Assembly: GCA_003455235.1 (NCBI GenBank)
Contig: DMRT01000276.1
Span: 1 to 17,274, forward strand
Source: Chitinophagaceae bacterium
GTDB lineage: Bacteria; Bacteroidota; Bacteroidia; Chitinophagales; Chitinophagaceae
Direction of reading: 5' to 3'
Length of the DNA stretch: 17,274 nucleotides
Translations under genes and position numbers: made by a program
Notes under the pieces: model-generated
The model's input: only the letters and a program-made list of their open reading frames with translations
What the model was told of the DNA's origin: nothing
Database searches by the model: none
Shown here: positions 5,675 through 14,400 of the stretch, one piece after another
Layout: each line of letters starts with the position of its first letter
How positions within the stretch are numbered: the stretch's first letter is position 1

Positions 5675-6307
5675 ATGCAGCAAGAACCTGTATTTACTAA
5701 CCTGTTTGAACCGGAACTGGTAAAGGAAATTTACCGCTACGGTGAAATAAAGCAATTCAAGGAAGGCGACATCATCATCGATTATGGAAAATACATCCGC
5801 ATGATGCCCATTGTGCTGAAAGGAACCATCAAAGTGTTCCGCATGGATGAAACCGGGAACGAAATATTGCTCTACTACCTGTCGAGCAGCGAAAGCTGTT
5901 CCATGGCATACAGCTGCTGCATGGAGGCCAAGAAGAGCGAGGTGAAGGCCATTGCCGAAGACGAGGTGGAACTGATTGCCATCCCGTATGAAAAGCTGGA
6001 GGAATGGCTTTGCCGCTATACCAGCTGGAAGAATTACATCATGCGCAGTTTCAATGAACGCTTCCTGGAACTGCTCCGCTCCATCGAAAGCATCGCTTTT
6101 CATAAGCTGGATGAACGCCTCATTGCTTACCTGAAAGAAAAGCAACGGCTTTCGGGCTCCAGCGTGGTAAAAGCATCACATTACCAGGTGGCCGATGACC
6201 TGGCCACATCGAGAGTGGTGATCTCCCGCCTGCTGAAACAGCTGGAAAACGAAAAGAAGATCATTCTTTACCGCAACGAAATAAAACTGCTTCCCGCACT
6301 GGCATAA
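5675..6307 (+). CDS. Crp/Fnr-family transcriptional regulator with C-x5-CC sensory cysteines
   Basis: 210 residues from the ATG at 5675. A TTG at 5627 would add 16 residues, but it lies upstream of the likely -7 box and is less probable. The N-terminal cyclic-nucleotide-binding-type beta barrel (about 20-110) carries no obvious cAMP-pocket RE motif. It has C75-S-M-A-Y-S-C81-C82, plus C113. A long dimerisation helix (about 112-140) leads to a winged HTH (about 140-205) with recognition helix T178-S-R180-V-V-I-S-R185-L-L. Relative to E. coli Crp, R180 and R185 match but E181 is Val. The spacing of cysteines is unlike the FNR [4Fe-4S] set, so thiol or persulfide chemistry is a more likely signal (inference). 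It follows the TsdA-like gene by 44 bases and is the only regulator in the sulfur block, so it is the prime candidate to bind the three dyads upstream. Confidence 0.85.
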   Translation: MQQEPVFTNLFEPELVKEIYRYGEIKQFKEGDIIIDYGKYIRMMPIVLKGTIKVFRMDETGNEILLYYLSSSESCSMAYSCCMEAKKSEVKAIAEDEVELIAIPYEKLEEWLCRYTSWKNYIMRSFNERFLELLRSIESIAFHKLDERLIAYLKEKQRLSGSSVVKASHYQVADDLATSRVVISRLLKQLENEKKIILYRNEIKLLPALA

Positions 6308-6312
6308 AAAAA

Positions 6313-6335
6313 CTCCCGCAGGGCGGGAGCCTTTT
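6313..6335. terminator. Bidirectional terminator between convergent genes
   Basis: CTCCCGC (6313-6319) pairs with GCGGGAG (6323-6329) around a 3-base loop. On the plus strand CCTTTTATTT follows; on the minus strand the arm is followed by seven T residues (the A run 6306-6312). It therefore can end both the Crp/Fnr transcript and the minus-strand T9SS-protein transcript, which converge here. Confidence 0.88.
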
Positions 6336-6351
6336 ATTTGAGAAGGAACGA

Positions 6352-7770
6352 TTACTGTTTTATGATCAGTTTCTGCAAACTGATGCTATTGCTCTTCATC
6401 TCCAGCACATACGACCCCGCAGACATAGACGGTGGCAGACTGATGGAATGAACACCGGGCTGACCGATGTTAAGTGTCCCTGTCTGTATAACCTGTCCGT
6501 TGGTGGCGGTAATGCGGTACATGTACGTGCCCGTTGCAGAAGTGCCTGCATACAGGTCAATACGATCACTTACCGGGTTCCTCACTATGTACAGTTCTTT
6601 TGAATGATCGGCCACCGAAACAATGGCGGAGTAAGTTACCCGGTTGCTCAGCTCGGTCATTTTTAAACGGTAGTAAGCAGTGCCCCGTAAGGCGCTGTTG
6701 TCGGTATAACTGTAAAACTCGGTGTTGTTCCGGTTGTTGGCATTTTGTGTGTGGATGGTGCGGAAGCTGATGCCGTCATCGCTTTTTTCCAGTTCATACC
6801 GGTCAACATTCAGCTCGTTGCCGATGCTGTAATTGACCCGGGTGGCTCCGTTGCTGCGGTCTGCGGTAAATGTTATGATCTTTGCCTGCAGTACAAATGA
6901 TACGCTGGCAATTACAAAATTGGTGTTGAAAATATTGGTGCTGCCGGAAGTAACGGAACCTGATGTTGCCACCACACCGGTAGCGGAACCGCCGATGTTT
7001 GTCCATAAACTTCCGTTATAGTACGAAGCCCGTATGCCGCTCAGCATTACATTGGGAAAGGGAACCTTGGCCTGGTCCCAGTTCATCGTAACCTGGGCGC
7101 TGCCGCCGCTGATTCGGTTGATGGTCCAGTATTCAAAGGTATCCACCAGTACCAGCGGGGTGTTCAGGTTGGTACGGTTGGGTGTGGGATTTACATTGTA
7201 CCGTACATTGTATTCGCCGGAAGCGCTCAATGATGATAAGGTTACAGGCCGTTCGTAGGTGTCATTGCCCACCGGGAAGATGAAGTTGCTGTTCCCGAAT
7301 TTTTTTACCCATCCATTCACGTGGCGGGCATCGCTGCTTCCCGAATAGGAAGAGCCCGCTTCGTAGATCATATAATTGGGTGTTGCCGATGTGGTGATTA
7401 AACCAGCAGTATAGGTATGCACCCCGCTTACACTCAGGTTATTGTTTACCAGGAAACCGGCAACATTATCCGTAACCAGGTCGTAGGTTTTAAATGGTTG
7501 TGAACCGGTGATGGTCTGAAGCCCGGTTCCGTTCAGGTACAAACGGCCGGTGCCTGCTGCCATGGCCGACTGGCTGTTGCTGAGGTCCTGGCTTACGTAC
7601 AGCATTCCGTTATTGGTGAATGCAGCACCCGAAGCATTGGTGAAGCCACCGTTTATATAGATGGTATCTGCGGTGTTGCTTACATACAGGGTACCATTGT
7701 TACGCACAGATACCTGTGCCATGGATACAGCCGGCAGGGCAAACAACAGTATGAGGATGATTCTTGTCAT
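6352..7770 (-). CDS. Secreted protein with T9SS type A (Por) sorting domain
   Basis: 472 residues. A Sec signal peptide spans residues 1-18 (hydrophobic IILILLFAL, cleavage near SMA-Q). The mature part is rich in Asn, Ser, Thr and Gly with short beta repeats, such as NGTLYVSNTADTIYINGGF and NNGMLYVSQDL, suggesting a beta-helix or adhesin-like fold. A region around FIFPVGNDTYERPVTLS resembles segments in other Bacteroidota surface proteins. The last 80 or so residues (about 390-472), from LYIVRNPVSDRIDLYAG through GSYVLEM to QKLIIKQ, match the Por C-terminal sorting domain. The protein should cross the outer membrane by the type IX system and be released or anchored at the surface. Its specific function is unknown. 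It ends at the shared terminator and lies downstream of another secreted repeat protein on the same strand. Confidence 0.85.
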   Translation of the reverse strand: MTRIILILLFALPAVSMAQVSVRNNGTLYVSNTADTIYINGGFTNASGAAFTNNGMLYVSQDLSNSQSAMAAGTGRLYLNGTGLQTITGSQPFKTYDLVTDNVAGFLVNNNLSVSGVHTYTAGLITTSATPNYMIYEAGSSYSGSSDARHVNGWVKKFGNSNFIFPVGNDTYERPVTLSSLSASGEYNVRYNVNPTPNRTNLNTPLVLVDTFEYWTINRISGGSAQVTMNWDQAKVPFPNVMLSGIRASYYNGSLWTNIGGSATGVVATSGSVTSGSTNIFNTNFVIASVSFVLQAKIITFTADRSNGATRVNYSIGNELNVDRYELEKSDDGISFRTIHTQNANNRNNTEFYSYTDNSALRGTAYYRLKMTELSNRVTYSAIVSVADHSKELYIVRNPVSDRIDLYAGTSATGTYMYRITATNGQVIQTGTLNIGQPGVHSISLPPSMSAGSYVLEMKSNSISLQKLIIKQ

Positions 7771-7896
7771 GGTGTTTTGGTTGGTACTGCGCTTTTATAA
7801 AACATGTCTTTAAAGCTTCGTAAAAACAGTATGAACAGCAGCAGTATTTTTAAAATTGTTTTCATGATTCTGCAAACAATGGTTGATAATAACAGG
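7771..7896. other. Short intergenic region, no gene seen
   Basis: This gap lies between two minus-strand secreted-protein genes. It is AT-rich and presumably holds the 5' leader of the T9SS gene. I find no minus-strand TAnnTTTG box (CAAAnnTA on the plus strand) and no strong hairpin with a U tract, so the two genes may be cotranscribed. Confidence 0.4.
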
Positions 7897-9942
7897 TTAC
7901 AGCTTCGCCAGAATAAACCAGTTGGAGCCATCGCTCTGGATCAGCACACTTTCATACTGAGCCGTCAGAGTGCGGGTAGAGGCGCCGTCAATGTTTTCAG
8001 AGGCATTCGGATCAATTACCACGTTGTTGGATGCACCGGATATTTTTTTGATCACATAGGTTCTTCCGGCACATCCGGAAGCGGCTGGTAAACTGATGGT
8101 GATGGCACCCGATGTATTATTGCAGATGATGGAATAATCCGATGCGGTTGCTGTATAGTTGGCTGTTTTTGCCGTGGTTGAATAAGCGGTGGACCCGGTT
8201 ACATGCAGGGTGGAGGTGGGGGCTGTTAACCCGATTCCTACTTTACCGGTTCCGTCAATGCGCATTCTTTCATTGGAGCCCTGGGCAGTACCACCGGTCA
8301 TAAACACGAGTGATTTGTTTGCTGTACCGGTTCCGATCAGCAGGTTTTGACCCATATTATAGATATAGCCGTCATTGGCTGCACCCATCACCCCGCCGGA
8401 GTAGTTACCGCCGTTGATACCCATATCAATATAGTTGGTGGTTTCGCTTCCGTTGTTGGCCGTGGCCACCACGTCGGAAGAGGCACTGGTTCCGGATGAG
8501 TTGTTCTGGATATTCAGCTGCAGGTAACTGTCGATGGAACCTTTACCCACAATGGCATTTACAGAACTGGTTGTTCCGGCGTCTACCAGTAATTTCTCGG
8601 GGTTGGTGGCATTAAATGTGGCGGTACCCATACCTACGTTGCCACTTGTATTAAGCGCAATACCATTGTTCCAGGTGATGGCCGATCCCTGTGTGTTGGT
8701 GTTGCCATACTGCAAAAGAAATTTTCCGGCTTCTTTACCCAATACAAAGTTTCCGCCGGCGGTGGTACCGCTTCTCCATGCGCCGTCGAAATACGCATCA
8801 TAGGCATTGTATACATAGTCGTGCGACCAGTTCAGGTTTTGCAGCAACGGGTAGTTATCCGTTGAAGTGGTGAACTGCTGGTGCGGTCCGCTGGTGGATG
8901 CATTGGTTCCTTCCAGGGCGAACTTGGCAATGCCGGTTGCTCCTTTCGGAATGGCATTGGTGCCGATACCCACTTTGCCGTTTCCATCAACACGCATCCT
9001 TTCATTGCTGCTCTGGGTGGTGCCGCCGGTCATAAACACCAGCGATTTGGCTGCGGTACCGGTACCGATGAGCAGGTTCTGCCCTATATTATATAAGTAT
9101 GCATCATTGGCTGAACCCATCACCCCGCTGGTATTGCTGCCGCCGTTGATGCCCATATCCACGTAGTTGGTGGTTTCACTTCCGTTGTTGGCGGTGGCTA
9201 CCACGTCTGACGATGAGTTGGCACCGGCCGAGTTGTTCTGAATATTCAGCTGCAGGTAACTATCGATGGATCCTTTACCCACGATGGCATTCACCGACGT
9301 GGTGGTACCGGCATCCACCAGTAATTTTTCCGGGTTGGTTCCATTGAATGAAGAAGTACCAATGCCCAGGTTACCCGAAGTGGTAAGGCGCATTTTTTCG
9401 GTATTGTTGGTAATGAAGGGAAGAGCATGGTTACTGATGGTTCCCAGGTTACGGATAGAAGCCAGGCTGTTTCCGCCCTGCGTCCAGTCGGTACCCGATC
9501 CGGCCGACAGGCTTTGTGCAGAAATGCTCCAGTTGACGCCATTGCTGATCAGCGTAACGGTTTCATAACTTTCATCCAGTACCCACGATGCGATACCATC
9601 AATGGTTTGCGATGCCGTGGTGGCAATGGTTAGCACAGGCACCGGGCCGGTGGTGCTGGCATTCTTGATTACGTACGACCGTCCATCGCAGCCCACGGCC
9701 GTAGGAAGCGTCAGCGTAGCAGCACTGCTGCCGGTAAACACAAGTACGTTATCGGTTGAGCCAGCCGATGTGTTGGCTGTGAAGGCCCGGTAGTTGGTAG
9801 ACACGGAACCCCGCACATCCAAGGTGGAATTGGGGGCAGTGGTGCCCACACCTACCTGGGCAGATACGGCCATGGCCAGCAATGATACCATGATCAAAAG
9901 GAAAATTCTTTTCATAGACTTGGTTTGGATTTGGTTTTTCAT
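7897..9942 (-). CDS. Secreted repeat protein with duplicated beta-rich modules
   Basis: 681 residues from the upstream ATG. A second ATG 27 bases in, at 9915, gives a more compact signal peptide (MKRIFLLIMVSLLAMAVSAQ) and may be the true start. After cleavage the protein opens with VGVGTTAPNSTLDVRG, a motif common at the start of Bacteroidota surface and tail-fibre-like proteins. Two long near-identical modules follow at about residues 191-327 and 435-571, at an exact 244-residue offset; both contain LLVDAGTT, VGKGSIDSYLQLNIQNN and GQNLLIGTGTA. A second pair of related modules lies at the ends (about 62-145 and 600-681), sharing GR[ST]YVIK and an ESV/ETV...NW element. The protein has no T9SS tail and no peptidase S74 chaperone at the C terminus. 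The likely role is structural or adhesive at the cell surface; it is not otherwise recognised. Confidence 0.75.
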   Translation of the reverse strand: MKNQIQTKSMKRIFLLIMVSLLAMAVSAQVGVGTTAPNSTLDVRGSVSTNYRAFTANTSAGSTDNVLVFTGSSAATLTLPTAVGCDGRSYVIKNASTTGPVPVLTIATTASQTIDGIASWVLDESYETVTLISNGVNWSISAQSLSAGSGTDWTQGGNSLASIRNLGTISNHALPFITNNTEKMRLTTSGNLGIGTSSFNGTNPEKLLVDAGTTTSVNAIVGKGSIDSYLQLNIQNNSAGANSSSDVVATANNGSETTNYVDMGINGGSNTSGVMGSANDAYLYNIGQNLLIGTGTAAKSLVFMTGGTTQSSNERMRVDGNGKVGIGTNAIPKGATGIAKFALEGTNASTSGPHQQFTTSTDNYPLLQNLNWSHDYVYNAYDAYFDGAWRSGTTAGGNFVLGKEAGKFLLQYGNTNTQGSAITWNNGIALNTSGNVGMGTATFNATNPEKLLVDAGTTSSVNAIVGKGSIDSYLQLNIQNNSSGTSASSDVVATANNGSETTNYIDMGINGGNYSGGVMGAANDGYIYNMGQNLLIGTGTANKSLVFMTGGTAQGSNERMRIDGTGKVGIGLTAPTSTLHVTGSTAYSTTAKTANYTATASDYSIICNNTSGAITISLPAASGCAGRTYVIKKISGASNNVVIDPNASENIDGASTRTLTAQYESVLIQSDGSNWFILAKL
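8231..8640 (-). repeat. Internal duplication, copy nearer the C terminus
   Basis: This stretch of the repeat-protein gene aligns with 8963-9372 at a constant offset of 732 bases (244 codons) without visible indels at the places compared. For example, CTTTACCCAC occurs at 8541 and 9273, and the flanking text is highly similar. Differences are mostly third-position changes, so the duplication is recent or maintained by gene conversion. Confidence 0.8.
8963..9372 (-). repeat. Internal duplication, copy nearer the N terminus
   Basis: This is the partner of 8231-8640 at +732 bases. It encodes about residues 191-327 of the repeat protein. The roughly 320 bases between the two copies encode a non-duplicated segment containing the NYPLLQNLNWSHDYVYNAYD and DGAWRSGTTAGG region. 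Confidence 0.8.
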
Positions 9943-9988
9943 ATTGGTTGTTGCCGGCAGTGGTTGCTGCCGTTTTAATTTTTATTGG

Positions 9989-10600
9989 TTACCATTCTGC
10001 ATTGATGCCGATGATGTAATTTTTATTTTTTCCCAGCGGATCAAATACATAGACCGGGATGGTGATTTTGCTAAATACCAGTCCCAGCATCAACCCATAT
10101 TCAGCCACCGGTTTTCCGCGGTACAGCTTTGTAAGCTGGGTGCTTGCACCTGCATAAAACCATTTCAGGGGCTGGTAACCCAGTTCCGACCAGTTGAAGA
10201 AAAAATTCTCCGCCCGGTCGTTTTTGTTTAGGGTGTATTGGGTCTGGCTCGAAAAAAAGACCTTCTTATATTCCAGTTCCATGTTTACGGCTGCTGATCC
10301 CCCGGTATATTCCCCCAGTACCAGTCCGGCCATGGGCGTGATGTCGTACGAAAGAGCCGCATCCCTGCTGAAACTTTTGCCGGCATACACCGAGGCGGTT
10401 TTCGCTGCCTCGTAGTTATACCGCATTTCTGTATAAAAACCTTTCCTGCCTTTGTGATGCACCACGGGCATCCATACATAGGCTTCACCGGCACTGAGCA
10501 TATTGTAATTCTCGATTCCGGTTTTTGACTGCGCAATTCCGTCAGGCTGCATCATAATGCTCCAGGTGATAATTAATAAGCTCTTCTTCACTTTCGACAA
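9989..10600 (-). CDS. Predicted outer-membrane beta-barrel protein, uncharacterised
   Basis: 203 residues. A signal peptide (about 1-24, hydrophobic SLLIITWSIMM, then GIAQ) is followed by alternating aromatic/polar strands such as YTEMRYNYEAAKTASVYAG, VNMELEYKKVFFSSQTQYTL and WFYAGASTQLTKLY. The terminal Trp (IIGINAEW) fits a small outer-membrane barrel with a C-terminal BAM signal. I do not recognise a named family. The ATG at 10600 lies 59 bases inside the upstream gene. The in-frame ATGs at 10555 and 10552 would shorten the overlap to 14 or 11 bases but remove the signal peptide, so the longer start is preferred. The two genes are probably translationally coupled. Confidence 0.65.
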   Translation of the reverse strand: MSKVKKSLLIITWSIMMQPDGIAQSKTGIENYNMLSAGEAYVWMPVVHHKGRKGFYTEMRYNYEAAKTASVYAGKSFSRDAALSYDITPMAGLVLGEYTGGSAAVNMELEYKKVFFSSQTQYTLNKNDRAENFFFNWSELGYQPLKWFYAGASTQLTKLYRGKPVAEYGLMLGLVFSKITIPVYVFDPLGKNKNYIIGINAEW

Positions 10601-11132
10601 TATTTACTTTGGCATGCTGCATTTTAGTAAACAGCAGTATTTCTTTCAGGAACGGATTCCAGTAAAATATCAACCGCTCGATGGGTTTCCATAAAATAAC
10701 CCAGCTGAATACGTCGATGGCATTGCTGAACATGGAATGGATGCGGTGATCCTGTCCGAATACCAGGGGAACCACGCCCTGGAAAAGCATCACCACCAGT
10801 ATGCTGATCATCAGCAGGGTATAATTCTTTTTTTTAAACTTCCTGAACTCCGCTTCCTTCAGCATTTTGCGTATCTGGAAATGGCGGCGGATGGTGCGTA
10901 TCAGCGGATCCACCATGAACCGCATATTGCCCGAATCGCAGCAGAACACTTTAAAGTCGATCATGGTATGTCTGCCCGCTCCGGCCAGTGAGTTATTTAA
11001 GTATTCCTGGAAATCGTGTCCAAGCTGACGCTTATCCAAACGTGCCGGGTCGTGCGGATTGAAATACGCATTGATGCTGTTGGAATCTATTTTCAGATAG
11101 ATGCTGATCTTGCGGGCGGCTGTTGTACGCAT
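10542..11132 (-). CDS. Uncharacterised two-TM membrane protein
   Basis: 196 residues. An N-terminal soluble part (1-100) includes a short C64-C65 pair and a basic stretch, RKMLKEAEFRKFKKKN, just before the first membrane segment (about 104-126). A second segment is at about 137-157, and an acidic C-terminal tail (ESEEELINYHLEHYD) follows. I do not recognise a family. The frame is fully open and the start ATG at 11132 opens onto a gene-free region. It is the first gene of the minus-strand group 11132 to 6352 and overlaps the next gene by 59 bases. No clear minus-strand -7 box was found upstream. Confidence 0.65.
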   Translation of the reverse strand: MRTTAARKISIYLKIDSNSINAYFNPHDPARLDKRQLGHDFQEYLNNSLAGAGRHTMIDFKVFCCDSGNMRFMVDPLIRTIRRHFQIRKMLKEAEFRKFKKKNYTLLMISILVVMLFQGVVPLVFGQDHRIHSMFSNAIDVFSWVILWKPIERLIFYWNPFLKEILLFTKMQHAKVNIVESEEELINYHLEHYDAA

Positions 11133-11401
11133 GACAGGCGTTTTAGGATATTGTCAGGATTTATAGGTTGATCAGAATGAGAAACGGGAATCGGAAAATA
11201 ATAGTGTCGGGAAGGTCATAGTAAGAATCTTAATTTTGTTGTAGAAAAATCACGACTTGGGTAAGAATTAAGCTAACTTTATTTCGCAGAACATTCTATC
11301 AGCGATGGAATGCATCGGTGCTGCCGAGTGGTTAATTTTGTAACCCATAATGATTACGTCCTCATTTAAAATCCAGTGATTCTGTAAGTCTTTATCAAAC
11401 C
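11133..11401. promoter_or_regulatory. Divergent intergenic region with candidate -7 boxes for the sensor kinase
   Basis: This is the 269-base gap between the divergent two-TM gene and the giant kinase. On the plus strand there are two identical TAATTTTG boxes (11231-11238 and 11333-11340), each an exact TAnnTTTG match. The second lies 69 bases before the kinase ATG and sits within a 5-bp inverted repeat, GGTTA (11330-11334) with TAACC (11341-11345). This dyad differs in order and spacing from the GTAAC-N4-GTTAC operators of the sulfur block. No gene is seen here. Confidence 0.4.
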
Positions 11402-14400
11402 ATGTCAGCTAAACAGTCATCCCGCAAACCATTTGCAAAAAAACAGGCAACTCCTGCCGGTAGCCCGTTTAATCTGCTGAACAAACCGGCCGTACTGGGG
11501 CTTCTTTCCTTCATAATTCTGGCTCTTTTATTATCCGTGCTTATCTACCAGCGTTATCTTATTTTAAAGGAGTCGCAGAAAAAAGATGTATATGATGTGG
11601 CCAATGCAGCTACTGATAAACTGCAGCAGTCGCTCGCTTATAGCCTCTCGGCCACGAAAATACTTTCCTTCTTTGTTGACAACAACGGGCAGGTGAACAA
11701 CTTCGATTCGGTAGCCAGCCAGATCCTGGTATCCGGAAACGAAGTGGATGCCCTGCAGCTGGTTCCGGGCGGTGTAATCAGGTATGTATACCCACTCCAG
11801 GGAAATGAAGCAGTGCTCGGCTATGACATCTTAAAAGACCCTAGCCGGAACAAAGAAGCTTATAAAGCCATTGAGAAAAAGGAACTCTACTTTGCCGGCC
11901 CTTTCAACCTGCGCCAGGGAGGTATCGGCGTGGTGGGCCGGTTGCCCCTGTTCCGAAATGGAAAATTCTGGGGATTTTCTGCCGTGGTAATTAAAATGCC
12001 CACCCTGCTGAAAGCGGCGGGCATCGATACCACCGGAACAGGCGGATATTATTTCCAGCTTTCCAAAATCAACCCGGATACACAGGAGGAAGAATTCTTT
12101 ATCCGCCATAATAAAGACATAGCCGTGGGTCAATCTGTGTCGGTGAATGTACCCAACGGGGAATGGAAATTATCGGTGGCCAAAGAAACATCGCTGAATG
12201 ACCTGGCCGATATCCTGTTGTTCATTTTTTTCGGATTGCTGTTTTCCCTCCTGGGCGCCCTGTTCATTTACCATGTTGCCCGGCGTCCCCGAAAACTGGA
12301 TGAACTGGTACGGTTGCGTACCCGCCAGCTGAAACAAAGCGAAGAAAAATTTTCCAAAGCCTTTCATTCAAACCTGCTTGGCCTGGCTATATACGATACC
12401 GCCTGGCGCATTGTGGATGTAAATGAAACATATGCTTCCCTGCTTGAAGCACCGCGGGAGCAATTACTGGGAAAGCCATCGGAAGAAGCAGGCCTGCTCA
12501 GTAAAACAGACAGTGAAAAAAGAGAGCTCATCAGCACCGAACTGGATCAGCTGCTGGTTGTGGATGGCTACGTAGCCAATTATGAGGCCCATATTAAAAC
12601 CCGGGACGGGGAGCAACACAGCATCCTGCTCTCGATTGAAGAACTGGAATTCGGCAATGAACAATACTGGCTCACTTCGGCCATCGACATTACCGGCAAT
12701 AAAAAAGCCGAACTGCTGATGCAGGAAAGCGAAGAGAAATACCGTACCCTGGTGGAGCAGGCCAGCGACGGCATTGTGATCACCGACCTGGATGGATATA
12801 TTATTGAAGTAAACAAAAGCATTTGCCTGCTGAGCGGCTACCCGGAGAATGAAATGCTGGGACAGCACCTTTATAAATTTGTACCCGCCGATGACGTGGA
12901 TACCAACCCGCTGCGTATTAATGAACTGATGCAGGGCAAAGCACTGCTGTATGAGCGACGGCTGTTACGCAAAGACGGCAGCACCCTGGATATTGAAGTG
13001 AACTCCAAGATGGCCAGCTCGCATACACTGATCGGTTTTATACGGGATATTACGGAACGGAAAAAAAATGAACGGGAATCGCAGTACCAGGCACGCCTGC
13101 TGGAGAGTGTATCGGATGCCATCACATCGCTCGACATGAACCGCTGCATCGTAAGCTGGAACAAAGCCTGCGAAGACCTGTACGGACTTACTTCCGGAGA
13201 AGTGATCGGCAAACGCATTCCCGAACTGGTTACATTCGATTTTCCCGGCACCAGCACCGAAGAGGTATTTAAAAAAGTATACAGTGAAGGGCACTGGCGT
13301 GGCGAATTCAATTTCATACACCCCCATACACAGGTAAAAACCTATTTACATAGCGGCCTCAGCCTGCTGAAAACAAAAGAAGGTGATCCCAGTGGATTTA
13401 TCATCACCAGCCGCGACATCACCGAGCAGAAAAAAGCACAGCTGCTCATTGAGGAAAGCGAAGAAAAATACCGCACCCTGGTAGAGCAGGCAAACGACGG
13501 GATTTTTATTGCTGACAAGCAAGGGCGATTCCTGGTCGTAAACTCAAGTGGCTATAAAATGTCACAGTATTCCCCGGAAGAAATGAGTGCATTAAATATA
13601 TACGACCTGGTGGTGCCCGAAGACCTGGCAGCAAACCCGTTCCAGTTTTCCGAAATGATGAATGCCGGCGGTGCCCGTGCCGAGCGACGCATGAAACGGA
13701 AAGACGGTACACTGCTGGATGTGGAGGTAAGCGCCAAATTCATTTCGGGCGAGCGATTCCTGGCTTTTGTACGGGATATATCCGAACGGAAAAAAGCCGA
13801 AGAAAAAGTGCGGATATCCAACGAGCGTTTTGCCATCATTGCACAGGCCACCAACGATGCCGTGTGGGATCATGATTTCCGTAACAACGAAACCTGGGGA
13901 AACAAAAAACTGTACAGCCTGTATGGTTTTGATTCATTAGATGAAAAGATCGACTTTGAAATGTTCCTCGACCGGATCCATCCCGACGAACAGCAGGGCA
14001 TTGTGGAGCGGCTGAACCAGGCCATTGAACGATCGGAGAATTCCATTGCCGAAGAATTCCATTTTAAAACAGCCGGTGGAGAATACCGCACTTTTTACGA
14101 CCGGGCCTACATTAAATACGATGAACAGGGTAAACCCCAGCGCATACTGGGCGCCATGCAGGATGTTACCGACCGGGAAAAAACAGAGAAGCAGATCCTG
14201 AAAGAAAAAGAATTGTCTGATTCAATCATCAACAGCCTGCCCGGCGTTTTCTACCTGTATACCCGGGAAGGAAAATTCCTTCGCTGGAATAAAAACTTCG
14301 AAACCATAACCGGCTATACCGGGGAAGAAATAAGTGGTATGCACCCGCTGGATTTTTTTGATGAGCCTGAAAAACAGTTGCTGCAGGAAAAGATCGCCAA

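Noticed and set aside
5507..6145. 212-residue minus-strand open frame opposite the Crp/Fnr gene
   Set aside because: Shadow frame; the plus-strand HTH and barrel sequence is clearly the real product.
8231..9372. Repeated blocks as a possible CRISPR or mobile element
   Set aside because: There are only two long in-frame copies within one coding sequence, with no short spacers, transposase or terminal inverted repeats.
9955..9972. CGGCAG/CTGCCG hairpin followed by T residues on the plus strand as a terminator
   Set aside because: No plus-strand gene ends here, and on the minus strand, where genes do run, no U tract follows.
11330..11361. GGTTA-N6-TAACC dyad and a nearby GTAA...TTAC as a fourth Crp/Fnr operator
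   Set aside because: Half-site order and spacing differ from TGTwAC-N4-GTTAC, and there is no -7 box 21 bases downstream.
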